DNA of 64,000 nt from Yoonia maricola (GCF_002797915.1 NZ_PGTY01000004.1:186001-250000), one strand, 5' to 3'. Positions 54,855 to 63,599 are shown, counted from the first letter of the stretch. The notes: a model not told the origin generated them from the sequence alone. Program-made: numbers and translations.

Positions 54855-55874
54855 CTACTCTGCCGCATAAAGCCCTTCATAGATTGGCCCCAGCGTCTTG
54901 TGGTCGAACAATGACGAGACAGAGGTGCCGTTCCACGTATTCAGGATGGCTTGGGCAAACATCGGCGCTGTTGGCACGATACGGATGTTCTTACAGGCTT
55001 TCACGGCCTCTGTGGCGGCAATCGTATCGGTGATCACGAGGCTTTTCATCACGGATTTCGATACCCGCTCTACCGCCGGGCCGGACAGCACACCGTGTGT
55101 GATATAGGAATGAACCTCTTTCGCTCCGTTCTCCATCAGCACCTCGGCGGCTTTACAAAGCGTACCTGCCGTATCAACGATATCGTCCACAATCACGCAA
55201 ACCTTGTCTTTCACATCACCGATGACGGTCATCTCTGCGACCTCGCCGGGTTTGCCCCGGCGCTTATCGACTATGGAAAGGGGCGCTCCAATGCGCTGCG
55301 CCAGATCACGGGCGCGGGCCACGCCGCCCACGTCGGGGGATACGACCATCACCTCATCCATCTTGCCCCGGAAGTTATGCATCGCATCCAGCGCATAGAT
55401 GGGCGAGGCATAGAGGTTATCGACCGGAATATCGAAAAAACCCTGAATCTGCGTGGCATGCAAATCCAGGGTTAAAACGCGTTCAATACCGGCTTCTACG
55501 ATCATATTCGACACCAGCTTGGCCGTGATCGGGGTGCGGGCCTTTGAGCGGCGATCCTGTCGGGCATAGCCAAAGTAAGGAATGACTGCCGTGATACGCG
55601 CAGCCGAGGAACGGCGCAGCGCATCGGCGATAATCAGCAGCTCCATCAGGTTGTCGTTGGCGGGGTTCGACGTGGGCTGGACGATATACATGTCCTCACC
55701 GCGCACGTTCTCAAACACCTCTACAAAGATCTCACCATCGTTGAACCGTTCGACCCGCGCATCACACAGGCCCACTTCCATGCCGCGGTGCATCGACATG
55801 CGGCGCGCGATTGATGTGGCGAGGGGCTGATTGGCGTTACCGGAAATCAGCTTGGGCTCGATCATTGTGGGCAT
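54855..55874 (-). CDS. prs: Ribose-phosphate pyrophosphokinase
   Basis: 339 residues from the ATG at 55874 with AAAGGA upstream; an ATG three codons later is also possible. It makes PRPP from ribose-5-phosphate and ATP. The ATP-binding [17 protein letters not shown] is near 105, histidine of [12 protein letters not shown] near 140, and the PRPP loop [13 protein letters not shown] near 232. It is somewhat longer than the usual ~315 residues because of a C-terminal [16 protein letters not shown]... extension typical of alphaproteobacteria. Confidence 0.96.
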   Translation of the reverse strand: MPTMIEPKLISGNANQPLATSIARRMSMHRGMEVGLCDARVERFNDGEIFVEVFENVRGEDMYIVQPTSNPANDNLMELLIIADALRRSSAARITAVIPYFGYARQDRRSKARTPITAKLVSNMIVEAGIERVLTLDLHATQIQGFFDIPVDNLYASPIYALDAMHNFRGKMDEVMVVSPDVGGVARARDLAQRIGAPLSIVDKRRGKPGEVAEMTVIGDVKDKVCVIVDDIVDTAGTLCKAAEVLMENGAKEVHSYITHGVLSGPAVERVSKSVMKSLVITDTIAATEAVKACKNIRIVPTAPMFAQAILNTWNGTSVSSLFDHKTLGPIYEGLYAAE

Positions 55875-55993
55875 AAGAAGGGGTCCTTTGGCAGAAGGGG
55901 CGTTTACACAAATGTAACAGAATCGTGGCGTTGACACCGGGTAGCACAAGCTTACCGTCTCGCAAAGAATTCAGCAGCCAAAGGAGCCGCAAA

Positions 55994-56590
55994 ATGCCCC
56001 ATATCGACTATTACTTCGCTACCCTTTCGCCATTTACCTACCTCAGCGGCACGCGCCCGGCGGAAATTGCAAAGAAACATGGGGCCACGATCACCTATAA
56101 ACCACTCGATATCATGGCGCTGTTCGCGCGTACCGGCGGCACCCCACCCAAGGACCGTCACCCCAACCGGCAGGAATACCGCCTGCAAGACATGGCGCGG
56201 CGGTCCAAACTATTGGGCATGCCATTGAACCTCAAACCAATGTTCTGGCCGACGAATGGCGCGCCATCCGCCTATGCTATTATCGCCGCCCAAAACGCGG
56301 GTGAGGATGTGGCAGAATTGGTGAAAGCCTTCGGTGCTGCCTGCTGGGCGGAAGAACGTGATATCAGCCAGGACGATGTCGTCCGCGACTGCTTGAAAGA
56401 ATCCGGGCTCGATCCTGCATTGGCCGATAAGGACATGCTCACCGCAGCCGATACCTTTGCCAAAAACCTCGAAGATGCGGTCAGCGCAGGGGCATTCGGC
56501 GCCCCCTTCTTTATCACCGATACGAATGAGCGTTTCTGGGGCGAAGACCGGATCGACGATCTGGATGCGTATCTGTCTGGCAAGCTTTAG
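55994..56590 (+). CDS. 2-hydroxychromene-2-carboxylate isomerase-like (DsbA fold) protein
   Basis: 198 residues from the ATG at 55994 with AAGGAG. The kappa-GST/DsbA-like fold starts IDYYFATLSPFTYLSG, where the active-site serine replaces CxxC, and has FGAPFFITDTNERFWGEDRIDDLDAYL at the C-terminus. It probably performs glutathione-dependent isomerisation of an aromatic catabolic or detoxification intermediate. The stop overlaps the next gene's GTG by one base, so they are co-translated. No naphthalene pathway genes are near. Confidence 0.88.
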   Translation: MPHIDYYFATLSPFTYLSGTRPAEIAKKHGATITYKPLDIMALFARTGGTPPKDRHPNRQEYRLQDMARRSKLLGMPLNLKPMFWPTNGAPSAYAIIAAQNAGEDVAELVKAFGAACWAEERDISQDDVVRDCLKESGLDPALADKDMLTAADTFAKNLEDAVSAGAFGAPFFITDTNERFWGEDRIDDLDAYLSGKL

Positions 56591-57375
56591 TGCCCGACGT
56601 CTCAGGCCATCATGTGCATGCGGTCACGGTGGGTGCAGGTGCGCCCGCCGTGATGGTGCATTGTGCCTTGTCTAATCACAAAGCTCTGCTGCCCTTGGCC
56701 GAAGCGGTCGGCGGGCAGGTGAGTTTGATCGATATGCCGGGGCATGGGCGCAGCGATGATTGGGACGGCAAGCGGGACTATCAAACGCTTGTTTTCGAAG
56801 CCGCCGCCGCGTGCTGCGATGGTCCAACGCATTTGATCGGCCATTCCTTTGGTGCGACTGCGGCTTTGCGGCTGGCTATTGAACGCCCCGATCTGGTCAA
56901 CCGGCTGACCTTGATCGAACCGGTCTATTTCGCCGCTGCCAAAGGCACGCCGGCGCACGCGCAGCATGCCAAAAACTTCCGCCCTTTCGTGGGCGCGATG
57001 TTGACCGGCGACGAAGCACGCGCGGCAGAGGTCTTTAACAGCCTGTGGGGGGCGACCCCTTGGGCGGATATCCCGGCGCGCATGCAGGCCAAACTGGCCC
57101 AACGCATTCATTTGATCGTCGCAGGTGCAGCACCAATTGAAGAAGACGCCGCCGGGATTACCTCAGCCGAGCGGCTAGGGGCGTTGAACATCCCCGTGAC
57201 CTTGATCCGCGGGGCGGACACGCAGCCAGTGATCACGGAAATCCACCGCGTGTTGGTAAAGCGTATCCCAAATGCGACAGATCACGAGATTGCAGAGGCT
57301 GCGCATATGCTACCGCTGACCCACAGTGATGAGGTCGCCGCGATTATCCGCGCAGCAGATCCAGAAACTGACTGA
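56590..57375 (+). CDS. Alpha/beta hydrolase
   Basis: 261 residues from a GTG sharing a base with the previous stop. Alpha/beta hydrolase fold: nucleophile elbow GHSFGA near 83, acid in GADTQPV near 212, histidine in EAAHMLPLTH near 240, and oxyanion region MVHCALSNHKALLPLA near 20. Substrate unknown. The 3' end overlaps the convergent threonine-aldolase-type gene by 32 bases. Confidence 0.9.
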   Translation: MPDVSGHHVHAVTVGAGAPAVMVHCALSNHKALLPLAEAVGGQVSLIDMPGHGRSDDWDGKRDYQTLVFEAAAACCDGPTHLIGHSFGATAALRLAIERPDLVNRLTLIEPVYFAAAKGTPAHAQHAKNFRPFVGAMLTGDEARAAEVFNSLWGATPWADIPARMQAKLAQRIHLIVAGAAPIEEDAAGITSAERLGALNIPVTLIRGADTQPVITEIHRVLVKRIPNATDHEIAEAAHMLPLTHSDEVAAIIRAADPETD

Positions 57376-58390
57376 CGCCATCCTCGGTCATCGACCAATC
57401 ACAGACCAAACGCCCAATCAGCGGTTCATCGGGGTCGCCTACGTTGTGGTCGCCATTCATGACATAGTAGACCGCACCACCATCCAGCATCCGCTTATGC
57501 TCACGACGAGGTATCTCAAAAAAGATCATGTTGGCTTGTGGTTCAAACAGCATCGTCGCCGCATTGTGCCTGCGCAGCCCTTCGGCCAATTGAACGCAGC
57601 GTGCGTTCGCTGATCGTGCCATATCCAGCCACAACCCATCGGCCAGATACGCCTGCATCTGCGCCGACAGATAACGATGCTTTGATAGCAAATGCCCACC
57701 CCGCTTACGGCGCAATTCAAATTCCCATGCGATTTCGGGGTCGAAAATCACACAAGCCTCCACCCCCAGCAGGCCATTCTTGGTGCCGCCAAAGCTGACG
57801 GTATCGACACCGGCCTTCCACGTCATCTCAGCGGCGGAACAGTCCAAAGCAGTCAGCGCATTCGCAAAGCGCGCACCATCCAAGTGGGTCTGCATGCCGA
57901 ACTCTTGCGCCGTGGCGGTCAACGCCCGGATTTCATCAAGGGTATAGAGCGTCCCTTTTTCGGTCACCTGGGTGATCGATAGTGGCCCCCGCTGTGGGCC
58001 ATGCACACCGCGATTTTCCTCCCCAAGGATTTTCTCGCGCAACCCATCCGCAGTCATCTTGCCGTTGGCGGTTGGTACCAAGGTCAGCTTTGCCCCAGTA
58101 TAAAACTCCGGGGCGTTGCACTCATCCTCATGGATATGGGCGCAGTCTGTGCAAAAAATCGTCTCCCACGGTTTTGTCATCGCAGAGAGCAGGACAGAAT
58201 TGGCGGCGGTCCCGTTGATGATCAGGTAAACGGCGGCTTCCGGCGCCTCAAAAATCGCGCGTATCTGCGCGCGTACCGCGTCCATGATCGGATCAGCACC
58301 ATAGCCCATGGCATAGCCTGCGTTGGCCGCGACCAGCGCCTCCATCACCTTTGGATGGGCGGGGCCTGCATTGTCTGAGGCGAAATACAT
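57344..58390 (-). CDS. Low-specificity L-threonine aldolase-type PLP enzyme
   Basis: 348 residues, fold-type I. The PLP lysine is in DTVSFGGTKNGLLG near 201, HLDGARFANAL near 168, and FASDNAGPAHPKVMEAL at the start, all typical of the threonine aldolase / beta-eliminating lyase family. Expected: reversible cleavage of threonine or allo-threonine to glycine and acetaldehyde. The start directly abuts the YcgN stop (58391), so both are transcribed together from the ribF side. Confidence 0.93.
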   Translation of the reverse strand: MYFASDNAGPAHPKVMEALVAANAGYAMGYGADPIMDAVRAQIRAIFEAPEAAVYLIINGTAANSVLLSAMTKPWETIFCTDCAHIHEDECNAPEFYTGAKLTLVPTANGKMTADGLREKILGEENRGVHGPQRGPLSITQVTEKGTLYTLDEIRALTATAQEFGMQTHLDGARFANALTALDCSAAEMTWKAGVDTVSFGGTKNGLLGVEACVIFDPEIAWEFELRRKRGGHLLSKHRYLSAQMQAYLADGLWLDMARSANARCVQLAEGLRRHNAATMLFEPQANMIFFEIPRREHKRMLDGGAVYYVMNGDHNVGDPDEPLIGRLVCDWSMTEDGVSQFLDLLRG

Positions 58391-58858
58391 CTAAAGTGGC
58401 TCCTCAATTATATGGTCGTCCCAATCGTCCTCATCGACGTTGATTTCAGGGATGGTCATACCTTTGACAGACACACCCGCCTGATGCACCGACGCCGGAT
58501 TGCCCGAAATCAGCGGGTGCCAGTCATAAAGTGGGCGGCCTTCATAAACCAAGCGATAGCCGCAGGTCATAGGCAGCCAATACAGGTTGTCCTCGATGGT
58601 TTTGGGCGTCAGCACGATGCATTCGGGCACGTATTTGTGGCGGTCAGTGTAGTTGCTGCACAGGCAGCTTTCGCCATCCAGCAAACGACAGGCTATGCGG
58701 GTCAGGGCGACGGTCCCATCGTCATCTTCCAGCTTGTTCAGGCAACATTTGCCGCAGCCATCACACAGCGCTTCCCATTCCTGTTGGTTCAGGTCCTTCA
58801 TCGGCTTGGTTTCCCAGAACCGAGAGGTCAGGCCATCACGGGGAATTTCAGCGGACAT
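58391..58858 (-). CDS. YcgN family cysteine-cluster protein
   Basis: 155 residues. Cysteine cluster CDGCGKCCLNKL near 33-44, ACRLLDGESCLCSNY near 57-71, then CIVLTP and LPMTCGYRLVYEGRPLYDWHPLISG. This is the UPF0260/YcgN pattern, a probable metal-binding protein of unknown function. The N-terminus (SRFWETKPM) aligns with that of E. coli YcgN, so the 58858 start is kept even though it overlaps ribF by 11 bases. Confidence 0.92.
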   Translation of the reverse strand: MSAEIPRDGLTSRFWETKPMKDLNQQEWEALCDGCGKCCLNKLEDDDGTVALTRIACRLLDGESCLCSNYTDRHKYVPECIVLTPKTIEDNLYWLPMTCGYRLVYEGRPLYDWHPLISGNPASVHQAGVSVKGMTIPEINVDEDDWDDHIIEEPL

Positions 58859-59789
58859 CGGCGAGGATATCTCTGGCAGTCACGCAATCGGCGTCCATTT
58901 GGGTGACTAACTTATCAACGCCTTCGAACTTCAGCTCAGGGCGTAGGAAATCGACAAGAGCGACCGAAAGGGTGGACCCGTACAAGTCGCCCTTGAAATC
59001 AAAAATGAAAGTCTCGCAGTTCGGCACGTTTTCCCCAAACATGGGGCGAACCCCGATAGACGCCGCGCCATCATATGTCCCCTTGTGTGGGCCATCTAGC
59101 ACATCAACCTTCACAGCATAAACGCCAAACCTCGGCGGATGGAGACCGCTGATCGACATATTCGCAGTAGGATACCCCAGATCGCGGCCGCGTTGGTCGC
59201 CGCGAATAACCTCGCCTTCGATCCGGTGCCAATGCCCCAGCATCGCAGCAGCATCGCGTGGCTTGCCGTCGGTCAGCGCTTGGCGGATCGCGGTTGAGGA
59301 CACGTTGGCGGTGTCGATGGCGACAATTGGCGCGATGGTGACGCCAAAACCCATTTCGGTGCCAAAGTTTTGCAGGTCTTCAACCGTCCCGGTACGGTCT
59401 TTGCCAAAGCAGAAATCAGCCCCGACAACGACGTGCTTAAGCCCCAGTTGATCGGCAATGATCGTCTGCGCAAAATCGCGGGGGCTGAGGCTCGCAAGAG
59501 CGGCGTTGAAGGGCACCTCATAGAGCTTTTCCACACCAAGCTTGGCCAAACGGTTCGCGCGTGCCTCTGCGTTCATCAAGCGGAAGGGCTTGGGATCGCG
59601 TGAGAAATAGCTGCGCGGATGCGGTTCAAACGTCATGATGCCTAAAGGCGCGCGCGTGGCTTTCGCCGCCTCGCGCGTCAGGTCGATGACCGCTTGATGC
59701 CCAATATGCACACCATCAAAATTGCCAATCGCCGCCGCAGCACCACGGTCGGATGGATCAATAAAAACGGTGTCACGAATGATATGCAT
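58848..59789 (-). CDS. ribF: Bifunctional riboflavin kinase/FAD synthetase
   Basis: 313 residues from the ATG at 59789; 16 more upstream codons are unconserved. The FAD synthetase (nucleotidyltransferase) domain has AIGNFDGVHIGHQAVI near 21-36, GADFCFGKDRTG near 112; the kinase domain has GDQRGRDLGYPTANMSI near 194. It makes FMN and FAD. It overlaps the YcgN start. Confidence 0.96.
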   Translation of the reverse strand: MHIIRDTVFIDPSDRGAAAAIGNFDGVHIGHQAVIDLTREAAKATRAPLGIMTFEPHPRSYFSRDPKPFRLMNAEARANRLAKLGVEKLYEVPFNAALASLSPRDFAQTIIADQLGLKHVVVGADFCFGKDRTGTVEDLQNFGTEMGFGVTIAPIVAIDTANVSSTAIRQALTDGKPRDAAAMLGHWHRIEGEVIRGDQRGRDLGYPTANMSISGLHPPRFGVYAVKVDVLDGPHKGTYDGAASIGVRPMFGENVPNCETFIFDFKGDLYGSTLSVALVDFLRPELKFEGVDKLVTQMDADCVTARDILADVR

Positions 59790-59883
59790 GGCTTTGGGTA
59801 GCCGACGCCGCAGGGCCGTGCAAGCACCGCTTATCACCCCTTACGGGCTTCTGCGCGCAGAAAGTCGCAGGCTTAAATAAGTG

Positions 59884-60327
59884 CTAGTCGAATTTCCGCG
59901 ATGGCGCCAACACAGTCGCATCACCAACCAGCACCTTTTTATCATTCACAATACAGCGCGTATTCATCGTGACCCGCCGCTTGGAATGATCAATCTCGGT
60001 CACCTCAACTTCGGCCAGCACCATGTCGCCAGGGCGTACGGGGGCAAGAAATTTCAGGTTCTGCCCCAGATAAACCGTCCCATGCCCCGGCAATTGCTCA
60101 CCAATCACGGCACTGACCAAACCAGCAGTCAGCATCCCATGCGCGATACGGCCACCAAAGATCGTATCTTGCGCATAGTCTTCATCCAGATGCACTGGGT
60201 TCCGATCGGTTGAGACCTCGGCAAACATCTCAATGTCCCGATCCGTAATCATTTTACGGAGTGATCGGACCATGCCGATTTCGATATCTTCGATGCAGAT
60301 CGTGCCGCGGGGTGCGTTGTCTAACAT
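59884..60327 (-). CDS. MaoC-family dehydratase
   Basis: 147 residues from the ATG at 60327, six bases after GGAG; an ATG four codons earlier is less well placed. Hot-dog fold with the hydratase-2 motif DRNPVHLDEDYA near 51 and FGGRIAHGMLTAGLVS near 66. It is predicted to hydrate a trans-2-enoyl-CoA-like substrate to the (R)-3-hydroxy form. In Rhodobacteraceae it commonly sits between TIGR01459 and ribF, as here; the reason is unknown. Confidence 0.93.
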   Translation of the reverse strand: MLDNAPRGTICIEDIEIGMVRSLRKMITDRDIEMFAEVSTDRNPVHLDEDYAQDTIFGGRIAHGMLTAGLVSAVIGEQLPGHGTVYLGQNLKFLAPVRPGDMVLAEVEVTEIDHSKRRVTMNTRCIVNDKKVLVGDATVLAPSRKFD

Positions 60328-60417
60328 GTCGGGCTCCATAAAGTAACAAAAATTCCGATATCACGGCGTTATTAAAATTTTATTACTTCGCGGATGCAGA
60401 AAGATCAAGTGATTCCT

Positions 60418-61293
60418 CTAGCGTAATTGCCCGATTGTGTAGGTCGCGGTGGTTTGCGCCCCGTCTAGATATGCTTTCAAGGCCGCTGGATCAGGCTGGT
60501 GGTCTGTCTTGGTTTCTTTCGCCGCCAAACCACCAGAGATAAACAGCGTGTCGATGTCTTCTTGCATGCCACCCAGAATATCAGTGCCGACCCCATCGCC
60601 GATGGCCATAATACGCGGATCAGATGGCGCATGCATTAATGCAGCGAGCCTACGGCGCGCGAGGTCGTAAATCGGTGGGTGCGGTTTGCCGAAATACAGG
60701 CTCTCGCCGCCCATTTCGGTATAAAGCGCGGCCAATGCGCCCGCGCACCACTCGCGTACCTCGCCTCGATCCACGATGATATCGGGGTTGGCACACAATA
60801 GCTTGAGACCCTTTTGTTTGGCATAAAGAAACTCAGGCCGGTTCACATCAACATCCGCCAGCGGGTCAAAGGGGCCACAGCAGACGATGCCTTCGGCCTC
60901 TTCCAGTGGCACTTTCTGAATATTCACTGGATCATCAATGATTTTCAGGGGCTTGAAGAAATCATCATCACGCGGGCTTTCCCCCATGAACCATATTTTC
61001 TCACCCACAATCCCCCGGAACATCGCCGCCCGCGCGCTATCACCAGAGGTCGCAATCGCGTCCCATGCATCATCCGGAACGCCCAGCCCGTTGATCTGGT
61101 GCGCGACCGAATCCCACGGACGGGGAGAGTTCGTCACAAGTACGACAATCCCACCGGACGCGCGGTATTTCTGCATGGCGGTCACGGCGTCAGGCAGGGC
61201 AGTGATGCCGTTATGCATGCACCCCCAAAGGTCCACAAAAGCGGCGTCATATTGGCCCGAGATGTCGGCGAATTGGTCGATAATCTGGGTCAT
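60418..61293 (-). CDS. TIGR01459-type HAD hydrolase (NagD-like)
   Basis: 291 residues, HAD class IIA: DLWGCMHNG near 21 (the usual first motif DxDG appears as DLWG), VTNSPRP near 53, the lysine region YFGKPHPP near 201, and GDGVGTDILGG near 233. It is predicted to dephosphorylate a sugar or nucleotide phosphate; substrate unknown. AAAGG precedes the start. The region just upstream carries an unusual TGTACA palindrome cluster. Confidence 0.92.
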   Translation of the reverse strand: MTQIIDQFADISGQYDAAFVDLWGCMHNGITALPDAVTAMQKYRASGGIVVLVTNSPRPWDSVAHQINGLGVPDDAWDAIATSGDSARAAMFRGIVGEKIWFMGESPRDDDFFKPLKIIDDPVNIQKVPLEEAEGIVCCGPFDPLADVDVNRPEFLYAKQKGLKLLCANPDIIVDRGEVREWCAGALAALYTEMGGESLYFGKPHPPIYDLARRRLAALMHAPSDPRIMAIGDGVGTDILGGMQEDIDTLFISGGLAAKETKTDHQPDPAALKAYLDGAQTTATYTIGQLR

Positions 61294-61323
61294 ATATTTA
61301 CCTTTATGAACGGTATGGAACGC

Positions 61324-61363
61324 GTACAGACGCTGTACATATGCTGTATGTACAGCTGTACAG
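61324..61363. promoter_or_regulatory. TGTACA palindrome cluster upstream of the TIGR01459 gene
   Basis: CTGTACATA (61333-61341) and TATGTACAG (61347-61355) form a perfect 9-bp dyad with a 5-base centre; it is flanked by GTACAG (61324-61329) and the palindrome CTGTACAG (61356-61363). Three or four GTACAG/CTGTAC half-sites in 40 bases look like an operator for a dimeric repressor, but no factor is assigned. Confidence 0.5.
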
Positions 61364-61370
61364 AATTGGC

Positions 61371-61393
61371 CGGTCCCGGAGTAACCGGGACCG
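61371..61393. terminator. Hairpin after ppaC
   Basis: CGGTCCCGG (61371-61379) and CCGGGACCG (61385-61393): perfect 9-bp stem with an AGTAA loop, eight bases past the ppaC stop. No T-tract. Confidence 0.55.
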
Positions 61394-61400
61394 CGCTAGA

Positions 61401-62318
61401 TCAGACCTTGAGTGCGGGGATGATCTGTTTCTTCCGGCTCATGATGCCGGGCAACACGACGCTGTCACCGTCAACGGTTGCGTCAAAGGACTTCTCGGCA
61501 ACGGTTTTGACCAGATCATTGGGGATCAGCATCGTGGCTTCTTCTTTGATGATGTCCACCACGAAAAGCAGCACCTCATCGACCTTATCTTCCTTGGCGA
61601 CCTTCGGCATGGTTTCCATCAAGGATGCCTTGCGGTCTAATACGATCCCCGGCGATGTGGTTTCCAACACAGAGACGCGGAATTTCTTACCGTCCACTGC
61701 GTATTCCTTGCTGTCCATGCGCAGCAGTTCAGCGTCAGAGAAGGCAGAGACATCGGACTTCGCTTCAAACATCTCACCTGCATAGGTTTCGATATCGACA
61801 CCAAGGTCTTTGGCCAGCGCCTCGGCCAGATCCTTGTCGATCTCGGTCGTCGTTGGGGAACGGAAGGCCAAAGTGTCTGACAGAATGCAAGACAACATCA
61901 AGCCTTTGATCCCTTCGGGCATATGGCCCGCGTGTTCGCCCATCATTTGATGCATGATCGTCGCTGTGCAGGCCAAAGGGCGCACCGTGATGTTGATCGG
62001 GTTCTTGGTTTCCAGTCCGCCCGCCAGTTTGTGGTGGTCAATAATTGCCAGCACATCGGCGTTATTGATGTTTGCAGGCAGTTCAGCGGGGTTGTTGGTG
62101 TCAACGATGACGCAGGATTGGTCGTCTTCTACATCCACGATCACGTCTGGCAGATCAAAGCCCCAGCGTTTGGCGACAAATGCAGCCTCGGTGTTTGGTT
62201 CACCCAGCAGGGCTGCCTTTGCCTCAATGCCGGTGTGGTTCAAAAACCAGTCCCAGATCAGGGGCGATCCGGTGCTGTCGGTGTCGGGGGACTTATGGCC
62301 AAATACGAGCGTTGTCAT
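61401..62318 (-). CDS. ppaC: Manganese-dependent inorganic pyrophosphatase
   Basis: 305 residues from the ATG at 62318; the frame extends 38 codons upstream without conservation. Family II pyrophosphatase (DHH superfamily): GHKSPDTDS near 7-15, VDTNNPAE near 74, DHHKLAGG near 97, and the C-terminal DHHA2 motif SRKKQIIP near 295. It hydrolyses cytosolic PPi and needs Mn or Co. It is monocistronic. Family II enzymes are less common in alphaproteobacteria than the family I Ppa, but typical of roseobacters. Confidence 0.95.
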   Translation of the reverse strand: MTTLVFGHKSPDTDSTGSPLIWDWFLNHTGIEAKAALLGEPNTEAAFVAKRWGFDLPDVIVDVEDDQSCVIVDTNNPAELPANINNADVLAIIDHHKLAGGLETKNPINITVRPLACTATIMHQMMGEHAGHMPEGIKGLMLSCILSDTLAFRSPTTTEIDKDLAEALAKDLGVDIETYAGEMFEAKSDVSAFSDAELLRMDSKEYAVDGKKFRVSVLETTSPGIVLDRKASLMETMPKVAKEDKVDEVLLFVVDIIKEEATMLIPNDLVKTVAEKSFDATVDGDSVVLPGIMSRKKQIIPALKV

Positions 62319-62432
62319 GGGTATCACTTTCAAAGGGATCAAACTTAGCCCGTATATAGAAGCGCGCGTGGGGCGTGTCACCCCATCGCAGCGGTTTGAC
62401 CCAAAGGCGGCGGTGATGTATCTTGTGAGCAC

Positions 62433-62606
62433 TCAAAAGGAGGACGCTGACAATGGACAACCAAGCCTAACCAGCACGCATTGATCCCATGGGCCATGAA
62501 GGCCCGCCCGTTTTCCAAAGAGGAGCACCCTGACAATGGATATGACGCCGTAACGCCGTTTTGGCGAACCGCTTGGCCGTTTGGCCACATGACAATTCTC
62601 AGATGA
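62433..62606 (+). promoter_or_regulatory. Tandem five-codon ORFs with strong ribosome sites (leader-like)
   Basis: Two similar cassettes: AAAAGGAGG (62435-62443) before ATG GAC AAC CAA GCC TAA (62453-62470), and AAAGAGGAG (62517-62525) before ATG GAT ATG ACG CCG TAA (62536-62553). Both ATGs are preceded by CTGACA. Each is followed by a GC hairpin (GGGCC-ATGAA-GGCCC at 62491-62505; CGCC-GTTTT-GGCG near 62554). A third five-codon ORF (62589-62606) reaches the ribosome site of the 62619 gene. The structure suggests translational attenuation or repeated leader peptides; unproven. Confidence 0.5.
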
Positions 62607-62618
62607 GAGGTGCATCAG

Positions 62619-62801
62619 ATGCCCCGTAAAACACCAAAACCCCGCAAGCCGGGTCTAAACCCTATGCCCGCACCCAAAAGCCGCCGCGCCGCAAGGCCTG
62701 ACCCCAAGGGCGTGCCGGCGCATGCGCCTGCAGGCCCGGCTCGTGATAAACGGTTTGATCGCCGACCGCCCAAGTTTCCCGGTCGTTTGGGCGGACGGTA
62801 G
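62619..62801 (+). CDS. Small Arg/Pro-rich basic protein
   Basis: 60 residues from the ATG at 62619 with GAGAGG eight bases upstream; a GTG three codons before is possible. The composition is extreme: about a third Pro, Arg and Lys (begins MPRKTPKPRKPG; ends RRPPKFPGRLGGR). It is probably disordered and nucleic-acid-binding if real. It may be translated under control of the tandem mini-ORFs. Because the opposite strand is also open here, reality is uncertain. Confidence 0.5.
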   Translation: MPRKTPKPRKPGLNPMPAPKSRRAARPDPKGVPAHAPAGPARDKRFDRRPPKFPGRLGGR

Positions 62802-62882
62802 TAAAGGCGCCCCGCTGCCATATGGCGGCGGGGCTTGTCACCGATGTGTTTTTCCATTTGGCTGCGCGGGAAAGGAACCCTG

Positions 62883-63533
62883 ATGCCGCGTGAAGCCGAC
62901 CTATACCCCCCCATCAAAGCCTATCTGCAAAGACAAGGCTATGAGGTAAAAGGCGAGGTGGGTGCGGCTGATGTCGTGGGCCGTCGTGGCAATGACCTGG
63001 TGGTCATTGAGCTGAAACTGGGATTTTCACTGGCACTGTTTCACCAAGGGGTAGAGCGGCTTTTGACCACCGATCATGTCTATCTGGCGGTTCCGGCAGG
63101 TGGGCAGGCCAAGGCGCTGAAAGCCAATGTCAAACTCGCCCGCCGTGCTGGTTTGGGCGTTATGACCGTGCGCCTGCGCGATGGGCATGTCGAGGTCTTG
63201 GCCGATCCGGGCGCTTACGCCGCCCGGCAATCAAAGAAAAAGAAAACGCGGCTTTTGCGCGCTTTTGACCGGTTGCAAGGCGACCCCAACGATGGCGGGG
63301 CGACCCGGCACGGGATCATCACCGGGTATCGTCAGGATGCGCTGCGCTGCGCACGGTTTCTGGCGGTGCATGGGGCGTCAAAGGGGGCAACGGTCAAAGA
63401 CTGGGCCGAGGTGCCGCAGGCAACACAGATCATGGCGGCAGACCACTACGGTTGGTTCCGCCGGGTGTCGCGGGGTGTGTATGAACTGACGGATGCAGGG
63501 CGCAAAGGGCTGATCGATTACGGAGACGCTTAG
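62883..63533 (+). CDS. DUF2161 PD-(D/E)xK-fold protein
   Basis: 216 residues from the ATG at 62883; the frame continues 16 codons upstream without conservation. The N-terminal domain has EVKGEVGAADVVGRRGNDLVVIELKLGFSLALFHQ (~20-54) with Asp and ELK placed as in PD-(D/E)xK nucleases, then YLAVPAG. The C-terminal half (residues ~115-216) has a Lys-rich KKKKTRLL segment and a winged-helix-like region (VKDWAEVPQATQIMAADHYGWFRRVSRGVYELTDAGRKGL). Annotated in relatives as DUF2161 phosphodiesterase-like; the role is unknown. Confidence 0.85.
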   Translation: MPREADLYPPIKAYLQRQGYEVKGEVGAADVVGRRGNDLVVIELKLGFSLALFHQGVERLLTTDHVYLAVPAGGQAKALKANVKLARRAGLGVMTVRLRDGHVEVLADPGAYAARQSKKKKTRLLRAFDRLQGDPNDGGATRHGIITGYRQDALRCARFLAVHGASKGATVKDWAEVPQATQIMAADHYGWFRRVSRGVYELTDAGRKGLIDYGDA

Positions 63534-63592
63534 GCCAACAATTTTCGACGAAAATTGTTGGCCTCTCAAAAGGAATTTCTAGAAATTCCTTT
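63532..63592. terminator. Two perfect palindromes between convergent genes
   Basis: AGGCCAACAATTTTCG-A-CGAAAATTGTTGGCCT (63532-63564, 16-bp arms, one-base centre), starting inside the DUF2161 stop codon, and AAAGGAATTTCT-AGAAATTCCTTT (63569-63592, 12-bp arms, no loop). They probably form a bidirectional terminator for the DUF2161 and TraB-type genes. Confidence 0.7.
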
Positions 63593-63599
63593 GCTCGTC

